Assembly: GCA_040220895.1 (NCBI GenBank)
Contig: JAVJVY010000019.1
Span: 186,001-250,000 of the forward strand
Direction: 5' to 3'
From: UBA11591 sp040220895
Lineage (GTDB): Bacteria; Bacteroidota; Bacteroidia; Flavobacteriales_E; Vicingaceae
Length of the DNA stretch: 64,000 nt
The position numbers were made by a program, and so were the translations under genes. Every line of letters starts with the position of its first letter. The stretch's first letter is position 1. A model generated the notes under the pieces. The model searched no databases and was not told the origin of the DNA. It saw nothing but the letters and a program-made list of their open reading frames with translations. Below are positions 1 through 9,374 of this stretch, in pieces.

Positions 1-1021
1 TGATGCACGCCAGTGAAACAACAAAAGCCATGTTTCCGCTTGGTGTTGACCCCGGATTGAAGTCGCTTGCCAGGGCTAGAGGAATATTTGCCTGCAACAA
101 TTTGCGTGCGGGTGAATAGGGGATGGAAAGGAAAAAGGAGCACGACGGCAAAAGAGTGGCAATGCAGTCACCATTGGACAACGCGGCGATATCTTTCTCA
201 TCGGCTATTTCCAGGTGATCCACCGAAAGGGCATTCTTCTCAACTGCGAGTGGAACACCACCAATAATATTGAATTGGTTGACATGAATTTTGGCCTTCA
301 ATCCAAAATCATTTCCCTTGTCCACAATTCGCCGGGTATCGTCCAGATCGAAGTAGCCCTTCTCACAAAACACATCCACAAAGTCGGCTAAGCCTTCGCG
401 AGCCACTTCGGGTAACAGGTGGTTCACAACCATGTCGATATATTCAGATTTTCTACCTGTGTATTCAGCAGGTACGGCATGCGCCGCTAAAAAAGTTGAC
501 TTTATAGGTATCCATTCCAATTCCCTCAGTCTTCTGATAACCCGCAGCATTTTTAATTCTGACTTAAGGTCTAAACCGTAACCGCTCTTGATTTCTATAG
601 CTCCGGTACCCATCTCAATGACCTGCTTCAAACGGAATTTTGATCGCTCAAAAAGATCGTCTTCACTCATGCCCCGTAGTTTATTAGCAGAGTTTAGAAT
701 CCCACCGCCCCTTAGAGCTATTTCTTCATAACTCAATCCTTTGATCCTGTCGACAAATTCACCATCCCTGGGGGCCGCATAGACCAAATGGCTATGAGAA
801 TCGCAGAACGAAGGCAATACAAATCGATCACTAAGGTCAGTAACGATTGAAACCTCTGGAACTTCACTCATGTCACCGAAATCTTTGATTTTACCATCTT
901 CTGTCATTAGCCAGGCATTATCCAGACGATCTAGTCGGGACATTTCTTCTCCTCTCAGAGCCTTTTTGTTTCCCTGGTCAATACCAAAAAGTGTTTTGAT
1001 GTTCGTGAATAAATGGCGCAT
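1..1021 (-). CDS. hutI: Imidazolonepropionase HutI (3' part cut by window edge)
   Basis: This is the third enzyme of histidine degradation, a cytosolic metal-dependent amidohydrolase that opens 4-imidazolone-5-propionate to N-formimino-glutamate. Translating the minus strand from the ATG at 1021 gives 340 codons without a stop, so the gene runs off the left edge. Visible landmarks are the metal-binding DSHSHLVYA stretch near residue 72, a GSGYGLD-like segment (KSGYGLD), the IHVNQF segment that in this family carries a metal-binding histidine, and the late SDFNPGSTPSGN motif typical of HutI. The usual length is about 410 residues, so roughly 70 are missing. It is divergent from aroC with 80 bases between them. 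No other hut gene is in view. I am confident in the family because several motifs occur in the right order. Confidence 0.9.
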   Translation of the reverse strand, partial: MRHLFTNIKTLFGIDQGNKKALRGEEMSRLDRLDNAWLMTEDGKIKDFGDMSEVPEVSIVTDLSDRFVLPSFCDSHSHLVYAAPRDGEFVDRIKGLSYEEIALRGGGILNSANKLRGMSEDDLFERSKFRLKQVIEMGTGAIEIKSGYGLDLKSELKMLRVIRRLRELEWIPIKSTFLAAHAVPAEYTGRKSEYIDMVVNHLLPEVAREGLADFVDVFCEKGYFDLDDTRRIVDKGNDFGLKAKIHVNQFNIIGGVPLAVEKNALSVDHLEIADEKDIAALSNGDCIATLLPSCSFFLSIPYSPARKLLQANIPLALASDFNPGSTPSGNMAFVVSLACI

Positions 1022-1088
1022 GGTCACAAAGGTTATAAATATCAGTAAATACCACCATTTTTTCTCGTAGCCGGCGGTCAATAAATGA

Positions 1089-1096
1089 TAAATTTG
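1089..1096 (+). promoter_or_regulatory. Bacteroidota -7 element (TAAATTTG) before aroC
   Basis: The octamer matches TAnnTTTG exactly and ends only 5 bases before the aroC ATG. A T-rich stretch about 25 bases upstream could serve as a weak -33 element. The mRNA would be almost leaderless. Confidence 0.5.
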
Positions 1097-1101
1097 CCTT
1101 C

Positions 1102-2181
1102 ATGTCTGGAAATTCATTTGGCCGCGTTTTTAAATTAACCAGTTTTGGAGAATCACATGGCCCTGCCATCGGTGGAATAATCGAAGGTTGTCCGGCCGGA
1201 ATAGTGATCGATCAGGACTTCGTTCAGGCCGAATTGGATAAAAGAAGACCAGGTGGAACGGCCATTGGAACCAAGCGCAAGGAAGAAGATAAGATCGAAT
1301 TCCTCTCGGGTATTTTTGAAGGGATGAGCACTGGAACCCCAATAGGCTTTATTATTAAGAACAAGGACAGTGCATCTTCCGATTACAATACACTCATGGA
1401 TGTCTACCGTCCATCTCATGCAGATTATACCTATGAAAGTAAGTACGGAATGCGCGATCATCGAGGAGGTGGAAGATCATCTGCCAGGGAAACCGCAACC
1501 AGGGTTGCGGCTGGTGCAATCGCAAAGTTGTTGCTTCAGGGAGAAGGCATTTCAGTGCATGCCTACGTTTCATCTGTTGGAGATTGTGTTCTTAAAAAAT
1601 TCTATACGGAATTGGATTTGTCATTGACATACGAAAGCCCTGTCCGTTGTCCAGACAAGCACCTGGAATCTTTTATGATGAATCACATAGACAAGGTTCA
1701 AAAGGACGGAGACAGTGTTGGTGGAACAATAACAGGCGTTGTCAAAGGATTGCCGAGTGGGCTTGGTGAACCTGTGTTTGATAAACTCCAGGCCGTGTTG
1801 GCCCATGCCGTAATGAGTATTAACGCCGTCAAAGGATTCGAGTATGGCAGTGGCTTTGCCTCAAGTGCCATGCACGGTTCCGCTCATAACGATGAAATGT
1901 ATTCAGAGGGTGGAAAAATTAAGTTCAGAACAAATTATAGTGGTGGAGTGCAAGGGGGCATTAGCAATGGTGCAGATATATACTTCAAGGCTGCTTTCAA
2001 ACCCGTTGCAAGCATTGCCAAAGAACAAGCCACCGTGAATAAAAAAGGAGAAAAGGCCGTACTCGGAATTAAAGGTCGACACGATCCTTGTGTAGTTCCC
2101 AGGGCCGTCGCAATCGTCGAATCAATGACTGCCATGGTAATGGCCGATTTTTTGCTACTTTCAAGACTAAATAAGCGCTGA
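1102..2181 (+). CDS. aroC: Chorismate synthase
   Basis: It makes chorismate from 5-enolpyruvylshikimate 3-phosphate using reduced FMN, the last shared step of aromatic amino acid synthesis. The 359-residue protein has the usual length. It shows all family signatures: FGESHG at residues 15-20, RRPGG near 48, the RDHRGGGRSSARET block near 117, FRTNYSGGVQGGIS near 275 and a C-terminal RHDPCVVPRA segment. The ATG follows a TAnnTTTG promoter element by 5 bases. The stop overlaps the next ATG (TGATG), so it is translationally coupled to the following symporter gene. Confidence 0.98.
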   Translation: MSGNSFGRVFKLTSFGESHGPAIGGIIEGCPAGIVIDQDFVQAELDKRRPGGTAIGTKRKEEDKIEFLSGIFEGMSTGTPIGFIIKNKDSASSDYNTLMDVYRPSHADYTYESKYGMRDHRGGGRSSARETATRVAAGAIAKLLLQGEGISVHAYVSSVGDCVLKKFYTELDLSLTYESPVRCPDKHLESFMMNHIDKVQKDGDSVGGTITGVVKGLPSGLGEPVFDKLQAVLAHAVMSINAVKGFEYGSGFASSAMHGSAHNDEMYSEGGKIKFRTNYSGGVQGGISNGADIYFKAAFKPVASIAKEQATVNKKGEKAVLGIKGRHDPCVVPRAVAIVESMTAMVMADFLLLSRLNKR

Positions 2182-3581
2182 TGCCACTTTACTTGAAAAT
2201 CATTATTGGCCTAGTCTTGGGCATCTTTTGGTCCTTTTTAAGCAGCTGGTTGGGCTGGAACTCTTTTACGATCGATTGGATAAATCCTTTTGGTGAGATA
2301 TTTATACGATTACTAAAATTTATTGCCGTTCCACTTGTGTTGTTTTCCATTATTACCGGAGTTGCCGGCATGAACGATATCGGGAAGTTGGGAAAGCTTG
2401 GAGGAAAAACACTTCTGATCTATTTACTGACTACTGTCTTTTCTATTACCATGGGATTAGTAATCAGTAATGTGCTCAAGCCCGGTAGTTATGTTGAGGA
2501 ATCCCAATTGATCAGGAACCGACTTTCCTATGAAACTTGGGCCACGGAAAATGGGATTGCCATTTTAGATGGAAAGTCCTACCTGGGGGATAAACGCTAC
2601 GCCACTCAAATTAAGGACTTTGGAATTGAAGCAGAGGATAGAGAAGTAGCGCTGGATGTTCAGGAGAAGATTTCTGTAATGAAAAAGAGTAAAGAGGAAG
2701 GACCATTGCGTTTCCTGGTGGACATGGTGCCTGAAAACATCATCTTTTCTATCTCGAACAATAAGCTAATGCTTCAGGTGATTTTCTTTGCGATATTTTT
2801 CGGTATCACGTTGATCTTGTTGCCCAGAAAAAAAATGCAACCGCTTATTGACTTTTTCGAAGCCACCAATGAAGTTTTTTTGAAAATGGTAGACTTGGTG
2901 ATGCTGGCAGCTCCGTATTTTGTATTTGCCCTAATGGCAGGTGTGGTGGCAAAGATGGCGGATACCCCGGCTCAAGTGGCAGAGATATTTAAAAGCCTAG
3001 GAACTTATAGCATTGCGGTATTTGCCGGTCTGTTTTTTATGGTTTCAGTATTCTATCCGCTGCTCGTTCGTTTCTTTAGTGGCATCAAATACCGAGATTT
3101 TTTTCGAAAAATAAGCCCCGCTCAGTTCCTGGCTTTTTCTACCAGTAGCAGTGCTGCGACGCTTCCTGTAACCATTGAATGCGTAGAAGAAAACCTTGGG
3201 GTTTCAAAGAATGTTGCCGGATTTGTACTGCCCATAGGAGCTACCGTTAATATGGATGGAACCAGTCTTTATCAGACCGTGGCTGTCATGTTTCTTGCCC
3301 AGATGCACTTGGTCGATCTGAGTCTGGGCCAACAATTGACCATTGTCCTCACTGCAACATTGGCCTCAATCGGCTCTGCAGCGGTGCCAAGTGCCGGCTT
3401 GGTCATGCTTATGATTGTTTTGATCTCCGTCGGTCTGAATCCGGCATGGATTGCCATAATATTTCCCGTTGACAGAATACTCGATATGTGCCGAACTGTG
3501 GTGAATGTGACAGGTGATGCAAGTGTTGCGACCATCGTGGCGGCTAGTGAAGGAGAAATTAGGCGAGATACCGCCGATTAA
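2181..3581 (+). CDS. Dicarboxylate/amino acid:cation symporter (DAACS/SLC1 family)
   Basis: This is an inner-membrane transporter that probably imports glutamate, aspartate or C4-dicarboxylates with sodium or protons. The 466-residue protein has many hydrophobic segments, the serine-rich re-entrant loop (STSSSAATLP, around residue 320) and the NMDGT substrate/cation motif near 357, both diagnostic of the SLC1 fold. A polar insert of about 80 residues (roughly 95-180) lies between early membrane helices and is longer than in classical GltP proteins. It starts inside the aroC stop codon. The exact substrate cannot be read from sequence. Confidence 0.93.
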   Translation: MPLYLKIIIGLVLGIFWSFLSSWLGWNSFTIDWINPFGEIFIRLLKFIAVPLVLFSIITGVAGMNDIGKLGKLGGKTLLIYLLTTVFSITMGLVISNVLKPGSYVEESQLIRNRLSYETWATENGIAILDGKSYLGDKRYATQIKDFGIEAEDREVALDVQEKISVMKKSKEEGPLRFLVDMVPENIIFSISNNKLMLQVIFFAIFFGITLILLPRKKMQPLIDFFEATNEVFLKMVDLVMLAAPYFVFALMAGVVAKMADTPAQVAEIFKSLGTYSIAVFAGLFFMVSVFYPLLVRFFSGIKYRDFFRKISPAQFLAFSTSSSAATLPVTIECVEENLGVSKNVAGFVLPIGATVNMDGTSLYQTVAVMFLAQMHLVDLSLGQQLTIVLTATLASIGSAAVPSAGLVMLMIVLISVGLNPAWIAIIFPVDRILDMCRTVVNVTGDASVATIVAASEGEIRRDTAD

Positions 3582-3625
3582 TTCCTCTGAATATTCCTAA
3601 ATTCGAATTTGAAAAACTACTCAAA

Positions 3626-6376
3626 ATGCTAAAAAAAATACTCAAGGTTGTAGGTGTGATCATCGTTTTATTGTTGGCCTCTATTATAGTGTTGCCAATG
3701 GTATTCAAGGGTCAGATAGTTGAAAAAGTTAAAGCAGAGATCAACAACACTGTGAATGCACAGGTTGATTTTGGAGATTTTGACCTTTCCCTGATCTCTA
3801 GCTTTCCGGATTTTACTTTTTCAATAGAGAAATTGAAGGTTATTGGTATAGAAGAATTTGAAGGGATTAAACTGGCCGAGATCGGTGAGATCAACCTGGT
3901 TGTTGATCTGATGTCTGTCATCAACGGAGAATTTATAAATATTAAGGTTGTAGAGATATTATCACCCAAGTTTAATGTCATAGTAAATAAAGAGGGTAAG
4001 GCAAATTATGACATTGCCAAAGAAAGTGCAGAAGATGTCGAAGTAGAGGAGGCGGAAGTCGTAACCGAGGAGGGTAGTTCTTTCCGCATGGAACTTCAGC
4101 GTCTGGAGATTGCCGATGCCCAGATAATATACGATGACAGGGAAGGCAGCATGTATGCTGAAATTAAGGATATGGAGTTTATTCTGGGTGGAGACTTTTC
4201 GGCAGAAATAACGGACATCGAAGCTGCCATGTCAATTGCTGCTTTAACGTATAAAATGGATGGCATCTCATATCTCAATAAGGCCGAGATTGAAATAGAA
4301 GCAGAATTGGAAGCAGATCTTGCTCAAAGCAAATACACATTTACAAAGAATAGATTTCGGGTCAATCAGTTGAATCTTGGTCTTGACGGCTTTGTTCAGC
4401 TTGGTGAAAACGACGACATGGACATGGATCTCACCTTTAATACCATTGAAACTTCGTTTAAATCCATCTTGTCGATGGTGCCAGCCGTGTATTCTAAGGA
4501 TTTCGAATCGATTGAAACTAATGGGCAAGTGGCTCTCAAGGGATTTGCAAAAGGTCAAATGGAAGGTGAGAATTATCCAGCTTTTGGACTGGACCTATCG
4601 GTAAAAGACGCCTATTTCAAGTATCCCGATCTTCCAAAATCAGTTGATAATATTCAGATTGCCGTCGCCGTGAATAGCCCTGGGGGAGATTTGAACAACA
4701 CCGTGGTAGATGTTTCACAATTCCATGTCGAATTGGCCGGAAATCCCTTCGATATGTCTGTATTGATCAAAACGCCGATGACCGATCCTTTCCTTAAAGC
4801 GGGGTTCAAGGGCAAGCTTGATCTTGGCTCAATTAAGGACGTCATTCCATTGGAAGAAGGTGATGCGGTTTCGGGAATGATCGATATGGACGTTTACATG
4901 GAGGGAAACCAATCGACCATTGACCAAGAACGATATGAAGATTTTGAAGCAAAGGGCAACCTCATTATTACGGGCATGGATTATACGTCATCAACCTTGG
5001 CCTATGCGGTTAACATTAAAAAAGTTGACGTCGAATTCGCACCGAAGTACATTACGTTAAATAATTTAGACATGATGGTTGGAAAGTCTGATTTTCGTGC
5101 CAAGGGTCGGGTTGAAAAATTTATTCCCTACGTCTTTGACGATGAAGCCGTATTGATGGCAAACCTCACTATGTCTTCTTCATTGATCGATGCAACCGAA
5201 TTCATGGAGGATGAGGTAGTTGAAGAAGGAGCAGTAACAGAGGGGGTTGAAACCGCAGAAGAACCATTGGAAGTTGTTGAGATTCCAGGTAACCTGGACG
5301 TAGAATTCAGCTCGAATATTAAGAAAATACATCTGGATGGTTATGATATAGATAACTTCAGTGGCAAGGTCGTTATTCAATCTCAAAAAATGACCCTTGC
5401 AAATACGTCTATGGAATTACTTGATGGAACCATTCTAACAAGTGGTAGTTACGAAACAACTAACCCCAAGAATCCCTCTTTTGATTTTAATCTGGACATG
5501 CGCCAATTTGACATTAAAAAAACGGTCACAACGTTCAATACAGTGGAAAAAATGGTTCCGCTATTAAAAAAATCCGAAGGATCTTACTCTGCAAAGTTCA
5601 ATGTAAAAGGAGTATTTGATGATAAAATGGAGGTAGTGGGAGAGTCGCTATATGGAGGAGGAGTATTGAAAACTCATCAAATGGGATTAAAAGGTTTTGC
5701 TCCCCTTGAAATGCTTGCCGATAAGTTGAAGAAAGAGAACTTGAGAAATCCTCGCCTCGATAACATGAACATAGCTTTTACACTTGAAGCCGGTAAGATG
5801 TACATGGATCCTTTTGATGTCAAGACCGGAAATATTCTAACAACGATCAGCGGTTGGTCTGCCTTTGATCAAAGCATCGATTACACCATGAATTCAGCCA
5901 TTCCAAGTGACGAATTTGGGGGAGCCGCCAACAAAGCTGCGGCCGGTGTGCTCAGCATGTTACAGCAAAAAACAGGACAGCAAGTAAATCTGCCTGAAAT
6001 TGTGAATGTGCGATCCAGGGTTACTGGAACCATGGATGATCCTAAAATAGCACTCGAACTTCCGGGTTTTGGAGCTGGTGATGCTAAGGAAGATCTTAAA
6101 AAACAATTGGAAGAAGAACTTGCAAAGAAAAAGAAGGAATTGGAGGACAAAGCCAAAGCCGAAGCTGACCGCCTGAAGAAAGAAGCAGAAGAGCGTGCAA
6201 GAGCCGAGGCTGATAAAGCCAAAGACGAAGCAAAGAAAAAGATAGAAGAAGAAAAGCGCAAAGCCGAGGCCGAAGCGAAGCGAAAATTGGAGGAAGAGAA
6301 GCGCAAAGCTGAGGAAGAAGCCAAGCGAAAAGCCGAAGAAGAAGCCAAGAAAAAGCTCAAAGGCCTGTTTAAATAG
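3626..6376 (+). CDS. AsmA-family envelope protein with long charged C-terminal coiled coil
   Basis: The 916-residue protein begins with a single N-terminal membrane helix (about residues 5-27) and continues into a long beta-rich AsmA-like region. Several patches resemble AsmA/TamB-type proteins, which are thought to shuttle phospholipids between membranes or assist outer-membrane assembly. Residues about 818-916 are almost entirely Lys, Glu, Ala and Arg in short repeats, predicting a long single helix or coiled coil similar to TolA domain II. An acidic Glu/Val linker lies near 134-150. It is followed after 22 bases by the PorE-like gene on the same strand, so both may be co-transcribed. The AsmA assignment is by overall character and should be treated as family level. 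Confidence 0.8.
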   Translation: MLKKILKVVGVIIVLLLASIIVLPMVFKGQIVEKVKAEINNTVNAQVDFGDFDLSLISSFPDFTFSIEKLKVIGIEEFEGIKLAEIGEINLVVDLMSVINGEFINIKVVEILSPKFNVIVNKEGKANYDIAKESAEDVEVEEAEVVTEEGSSFRMELQRLEIADAQIIYDDREGSMYAEIKDMEFILGGDFSAEITDIEAAMSIAALTYKMDGISYLNKAEIEIEAELEADLAQSKYTFTKNRFRVNQLNLGLDGFVQLGENDDMDMDLTFNTIETSFKSILSMVPAVYSKDFESIETNGQVALKGFAKGQMEGENYPAFGLDLSVKDAYFKYPDLPKSVDNIQIAVAVNSPGGDLNNTVVDVSQFHVELAGNPFDMSVLIKTPMTDPFLKAGFKGKLDLGSIKDVIPLEEGDAVSGMIDMDVYMEGNQSTIDQERYEDFEAKGNLIITGMDYTSSTLAYAVNIKKVDVEFAPKYITLNNLDMMVGKSDFRAKGRVEKFIPYVFDDEAVLMANLTMSSSLIDATEFMEDEVVEEGAVTEGVETAEEPLEVVEIPGNLDVEFSSNIKKIHLDGYDIDNFSGKVVIQSQKMTLANTSMELLDGTILTSGSYETTNPKNPSFDFNLDMRQFDIKKTVTTFNTVEKMVPLLKKSEGSYSAKFNVKGVFDDKMEVVGESLYGGGVLKTHQMGLKGFAPLEMLADKLKKENLRNPRLDNMNIAFTLEAGKMYMDPFDVKTGNILTTISGWSAFDQSIDYTMNSAIPSDEFGGAANKAAAGVLSMLQQKTGQQVNLPEIVNVRSRVTGTMDDPKIALELPGFGAGDAKEDLKKQLEEELAKKKKELEDKAKAEADRLKKEAEERARAEADKAKDEAKKKIEEEKRKAEAEAKRKLEEEKRKAEEEAKRKAEEEAKKKLKGLFK

Positions 6377-6398
6377 CCATAGCTGCATTGATGATATC

Positions 6399-8423
6399 AT
6401 GAGAAGCAGATGGGTATCGGCGTTATTAACCATGGCTTGGTTGATGCTGCTTTGTCTTGGTAATCCACTGTCGGCTCAGAATGAATGCGAGAAGGCATCC
6501 AAACAGGCCAAAAAATACTTCGAACAGGCCGAAAAACTGAACTTTAAAGGTGATCAGTCTTATTTTTTATTAAAAAAAGCCATTGCCGAAGACCCTGAGT
6601 TCGCCGAAGCATACTTGAGGCTGGGCGAAATGAATCAGCAAAAGCTTCTTAATGCCAATCAGTTAAGGGGTAGGAATTCCAAATCAAGCGTGAATTTTGA
6701 GAAGCGCATGGTGGATTACTATAACCTGGCAATGGAGTATTGCCCCCAAATTGAAGATTACCGGTTGAATTTTCTACTCGGCGAATTTTTCTTTATCAAG
6801 CGAGAATTTTCCACCGCACGAGCCTACTTGAGCGCATACCGAGACTACAATAGTCATAAAAAGAAGAATTCCACTCTGATACTTGTCGATGATTACCTTG
6901 AACAGATTGACGAATATTTTGCCATTCTAAACAACCCCGTCCCCTTTAAACCAGTCAAAGTGAGGGGTGCGTCCACACCAAGTGATGAATACCTGCCATC
7001 ACTTTCTCCCGATAATAAGTATTTGTTTTTTACCCGGAAAAAAATGGTAAACAGGATGTCTAGTCTAGGAAGTGTTGAGCGAGAGCTGTTTATTAGAAGT
7101 GAGAATAATTATAACGGAAGTTTTGAAGAGGGTATACCAATGCCCGATCCCTTCAACAGAAATATTTACCAAGGTGGCTCAAGCATATCGGTCGACAATA
7201 AAATGATATTTGTTACCGTCATCGAACAGGTGAACGTTAACGGATACGGTTTTTCGAATGGCGATATCTATTTCTCTGAATTCAAGGATGGAATTTGGAC
7301 AGAATTAAAAAGCATCGGAGACAACATCAATGGCCGGACCATTTGGGAAGGCCAACCCAGCATATCTGCCGATAATAAGACCCTTTACTTTTCCCGGGCC
7401 ATCAATAAGGAAATTCCCGGAGAACATTTCGGACTAATGGATATATATAAGACAGAGCGAAATCCAGATGGAACATGGAAAGACGCAATTAACCTTGGTC
7501 CGGAAATCAATACCAGCGGTAACGAAAAAAGTCCTTTTATGCATTCGGACAGCTATACGCTCTATTTTTCGTCAGATAATCGTATTGGGATGGGAGGCTT
7601 CGATATTTTTTATTCCAAAATGGATGAGAATCGCGGCTTTACCAAAGCGGTCAATCTGGGACATCCTATTAATACAGAAAATGACGAACACGGTTTTATT
7701 GTCAGTACGGATGGTCGCTATGGTTATTTTGCATCATCGCTCGATGAAGACAATCTGGATATTTATTCCTTTGAATTGTATCAGGAAGCGCGTCCCGAAC
7801 AAGTGGTCTTTGTAAAAGGAAAAGTCATTTCGGATCTTGATGCGGCCATGGGATTAGAAATCAAGTTGAAGAATGTAGAAACCAAAAAAGAGATTGAGGC
7901 CGTGATAGATGAAGAGACTGGAGAATATGTCGGGGTTATCGCGGTAAAGGAAAATGAAGACGTTTTAATGACGGCGAAAAAAGACGGGTATGCCTTTACT
8001 TCGCAATACATCTCGTCGAATGAGAATGTGGTTGGAAATCCCATTGCGACAGAAATGGATGTCAAAGCAATCAAAAAGGGAGAGTCATACCGAATAAACG
8101 ACATAACCTTTGCCACGAACCAATTTGACTTGAACAACAAGGTCAGATCCATATTGATCGAATTTGCCGGATACCTTGAGAGCAATTCTAAAATTGCCGT
8201 TGAATTACGCGGGCATACTGACAATGTGGGAAGAGATGAAGAGAATCAATTGTTGTCCGAAAACAGGGCAAGAGCCGTTTACGATTTCTTGATATCCCAA
8301 GGCATCGATTCAAAACGACTTTCGTACAAAGGCTTCGGACCTTTCAAGCCGGTGGCCGATAATTCCAGTTCAGAAGGAAGAAGGCTCAACCGACGAACAG
8401 AATTTTTAGTGATTTCTGATTAA
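6399..8423 (+). CDS. PorE-like protein: TPR, PD40 propeller, carboxypeptidase-regulatory-like and OmpA domains
   Basis: The 674-residue periplasmic/outer-membrane protein has a signal peptide ending at SAQ (about residue 27) and an N-terminal TPR-like helical part (30-180). PD40/WD40-like propeller blades follow (about 190-450), several with the S-x-D-x-K-x-L-Y-F-S pattern. Next comes a beta-sandwich-like region (about 465-545), and then an OmpA C-terminal domain with the ELRGHTDNVG peptidoglycan-binding signature near residue 601. This domain order matches PorE of the type IX secretion system, which anchors the complex to peptidoglycan. A T9SS cargo is encoded at 53.8 kb. Bacteroidota genomes carry several such paralogs, so a true T9SS role is an inference. 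Confidence 0.85.
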   Translation: MRSRWVSALLTMAWLMLLCLGNPLSAQNECEKASKQAKKYFEQAEKLNFKGDQSYFLLKKAIAEDPEFAEAYLRLGEMNQQKLLNANQLRGRNSKSSVNFEKRMVDYYNLAMEYCPQIEDYRLNFLLGEFFFIKREFSTARAYLSAYRDYNSHKKKNSTLILVDDYLEQIDEYFAILNNPVPFKPVKVRGASTPSDEYLPSLSPDNKYLFFTRKKMVNRMSSLGSVERELFIRSENNYNGSFEEGIPMPDPFNRNIYQGGSSISVDNKMIFVTVIEQVNVNGYGFSNGDIYFSEFKDGIWTELKSIGDNINGRTIWEGQPSISADNKTLYFSRAINKEIPGEHFGLMDIYKTERNPDGTWKDAINLGPEINTSGNEKSPFMHSDSYTLYFSSDNRIGMGGFDIFYSKMDENRGFTKAVNLGHPINTENDEHGFIVSTDGRYGYFASSLDEDNLDIYSFELYQEARPEQVVFVKGKVISDLDAAMGLEIKLKNVETKKEIEAVIDEETGEYVGVIAVKENEDVLMTAKKDGYAFTSQYISSNENVVGNPIATEMDVKAIKKGESYRINDITFATNQFDLNNKVRSILIEFAGYLESNSKIAVELRGHTDNVGRDEENQLLSENRARAVYDFLISQGIDSKRLSYKGFGPFKPVADNSSSEGRRLNRRTEFLVISD

Positions 8424-8461
8424 TTCTCACGCCATAAATGATTCAAAGGGAGAAGTAATCG

Positions 8462-8469
8462 TATTTTTG
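8462..8469 (+). promoter_or_regulatory. Bacteroidota -7 element (TATTTTTG) before the DUF4920 gene
   Basis: An exact TAnnTTTG match lies 15 bases before the ATG at 8485. No clear -33 TTTG was found at the usual distance. Confidence 0.45.
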
Positions 8470-8484
8470 TAAAAAATAAAAGCT

Positions 8485-8940
8485 ATGAAAACAATCGTTA
8501 TTTCTTTATCAATCATCCTTGGGCTCAGTGCAAGCCTTTTTGGACAATCAGAAGTGCAATATTTTGGGGCATTAATCGACGATCAAGGAGCATTAACACC
8601 TGAGGAATTTTTGAAATCCATGGATGGAAAAGAAGAAATGAATGCCAAGCTGGAAGCTAAGATTGTGACATGCTGCAAAAAGAAGGGTTGCTGGATGGAT
8701 TTAGACCTGGAAAATGGAACAACGATGAAGGTTAGATTTAAAGATTATGAATTTTTTGTTCCAAAAGATGCCGACGGAAAAATGGCCGTTATTGAAGGTG
8801 TTGCAAAAATCGAGACAATCGATGTCGAAACCTTAAGGCATTACGCTGAGGATGCAGGTAAGGGTGAGAAGGAGATCGCTGCAATTACCGAACCTGAAAG
8901 GAGTGTTTCATTCGAAGCTGCAGGAGTTATTATAAAGTGA
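8485..8940 (+). CDS. DUF4920 family exported protein
   Basis: The 151-residue protein has a signal peptide ending at about residue 20 (SLFGQ). It carries the DUF4920 hallmark, a cysteine cluster CCKKKGCWM at residues 63-71, followed by a compact beta-rich domain (VRFKDYEFFVPKD). The function of the family is unknown; the cysteines suggest metal binding or redox work in the periplasm, which is inference. Its stop overlaps the GTG start of a cytochrome c-like lipoprotein by 4 bases, so the two are translationally coupled and may act together. Confidence 0.85.
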   Translation: MKTIVISLSIILGLSASLFGQSEVQYFGALIDDQGALTPEEFLKSMDGKEEMNAKLEAKIVTCCKKKGCWMDLDLENGTTMKVRFKDYEFFVPKDADGKMAVIEGVAKIETIDVETLRHYAEDAGKGEKEIAAITEPERSVSFEAAGVIIK

Positions 8941-9374
8941 GAGCCTTTTTTTGCATTGGGTTAATTGCGACTTTGGCTGCATGTGATTTAAAGGAGCCAC
9001 CCTCCGGAGAATTTAAGCATCCGGATCAAATTGTTAATCCAAATGGAGATAGTGAATTAGCACTCGTAATGCGCAATATGCATTACGAGGCCAACGCAAT
9101 TCGGTCCAGCATTGAACTGGGAAATTCTCCTGACTATGATAAATTACATCAACTTGTTGCTAAAATAACAACAGCCGAACCTACTGATTCCAGTCAACTC
9201 GATGAAAATTATTACCAACTGGCTGAAGTGTTGCAAAACAGCGCAAAGCGAATGGGGAAGGGGTCTGACCCGGCCATCGAATTTGACAACTTTATTGGAA
9301 CTTGCATCTCTTGCCATCGCAATACTTGTCCGGGTCCCATTTCCAAGATTCAAAAATTGATTATTGCCGGCTAG
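8937..9374 (+). CDS. Class II-like cytochrome c lipoprotein
   Basis: The 145-residue protein starts at a GTG that overlaps the upstream TGA. A short signal peptide with lipobox LAAC places the lipidated cysteine at residue 16, so it should be membrane anchored in the periplasm. A single heme motif CISCH occurs at 123-127, close to the C-terminus, as in four-helix class II cytochromes (cytochrome c' group); the region before it is helical. Its stop shares the palindrome CTAG with the stop of smpB on the opposite strand. An electron-transfer or gas-sensing role is possible but not shown. Confidence 0.75.
   Translation: MRAFFCIGLIATLAACDLKEPPSGEFKHPDQIVNPNGDSELALVMRNMHYEANAIRSSIELGNSPDYDKLHQLVAKITTAEPTDSSQLDENYYQLAEVLQNSAKRMGKGSDPAIEFDNFIGTCISCHRNTCPGPISKIQKLIIAG

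Noticed and set aside
5881..6433. Two long open frames (about 157-159 codons) on the minus strand
   Set aside because: They lie antisense to the repetitive Lys/Glu/Ala tail of the AsmA-like gene; the low-complexity composition removes stops and the translations are Ser/Phe- or Leu/Phe-rich with no family likeness.
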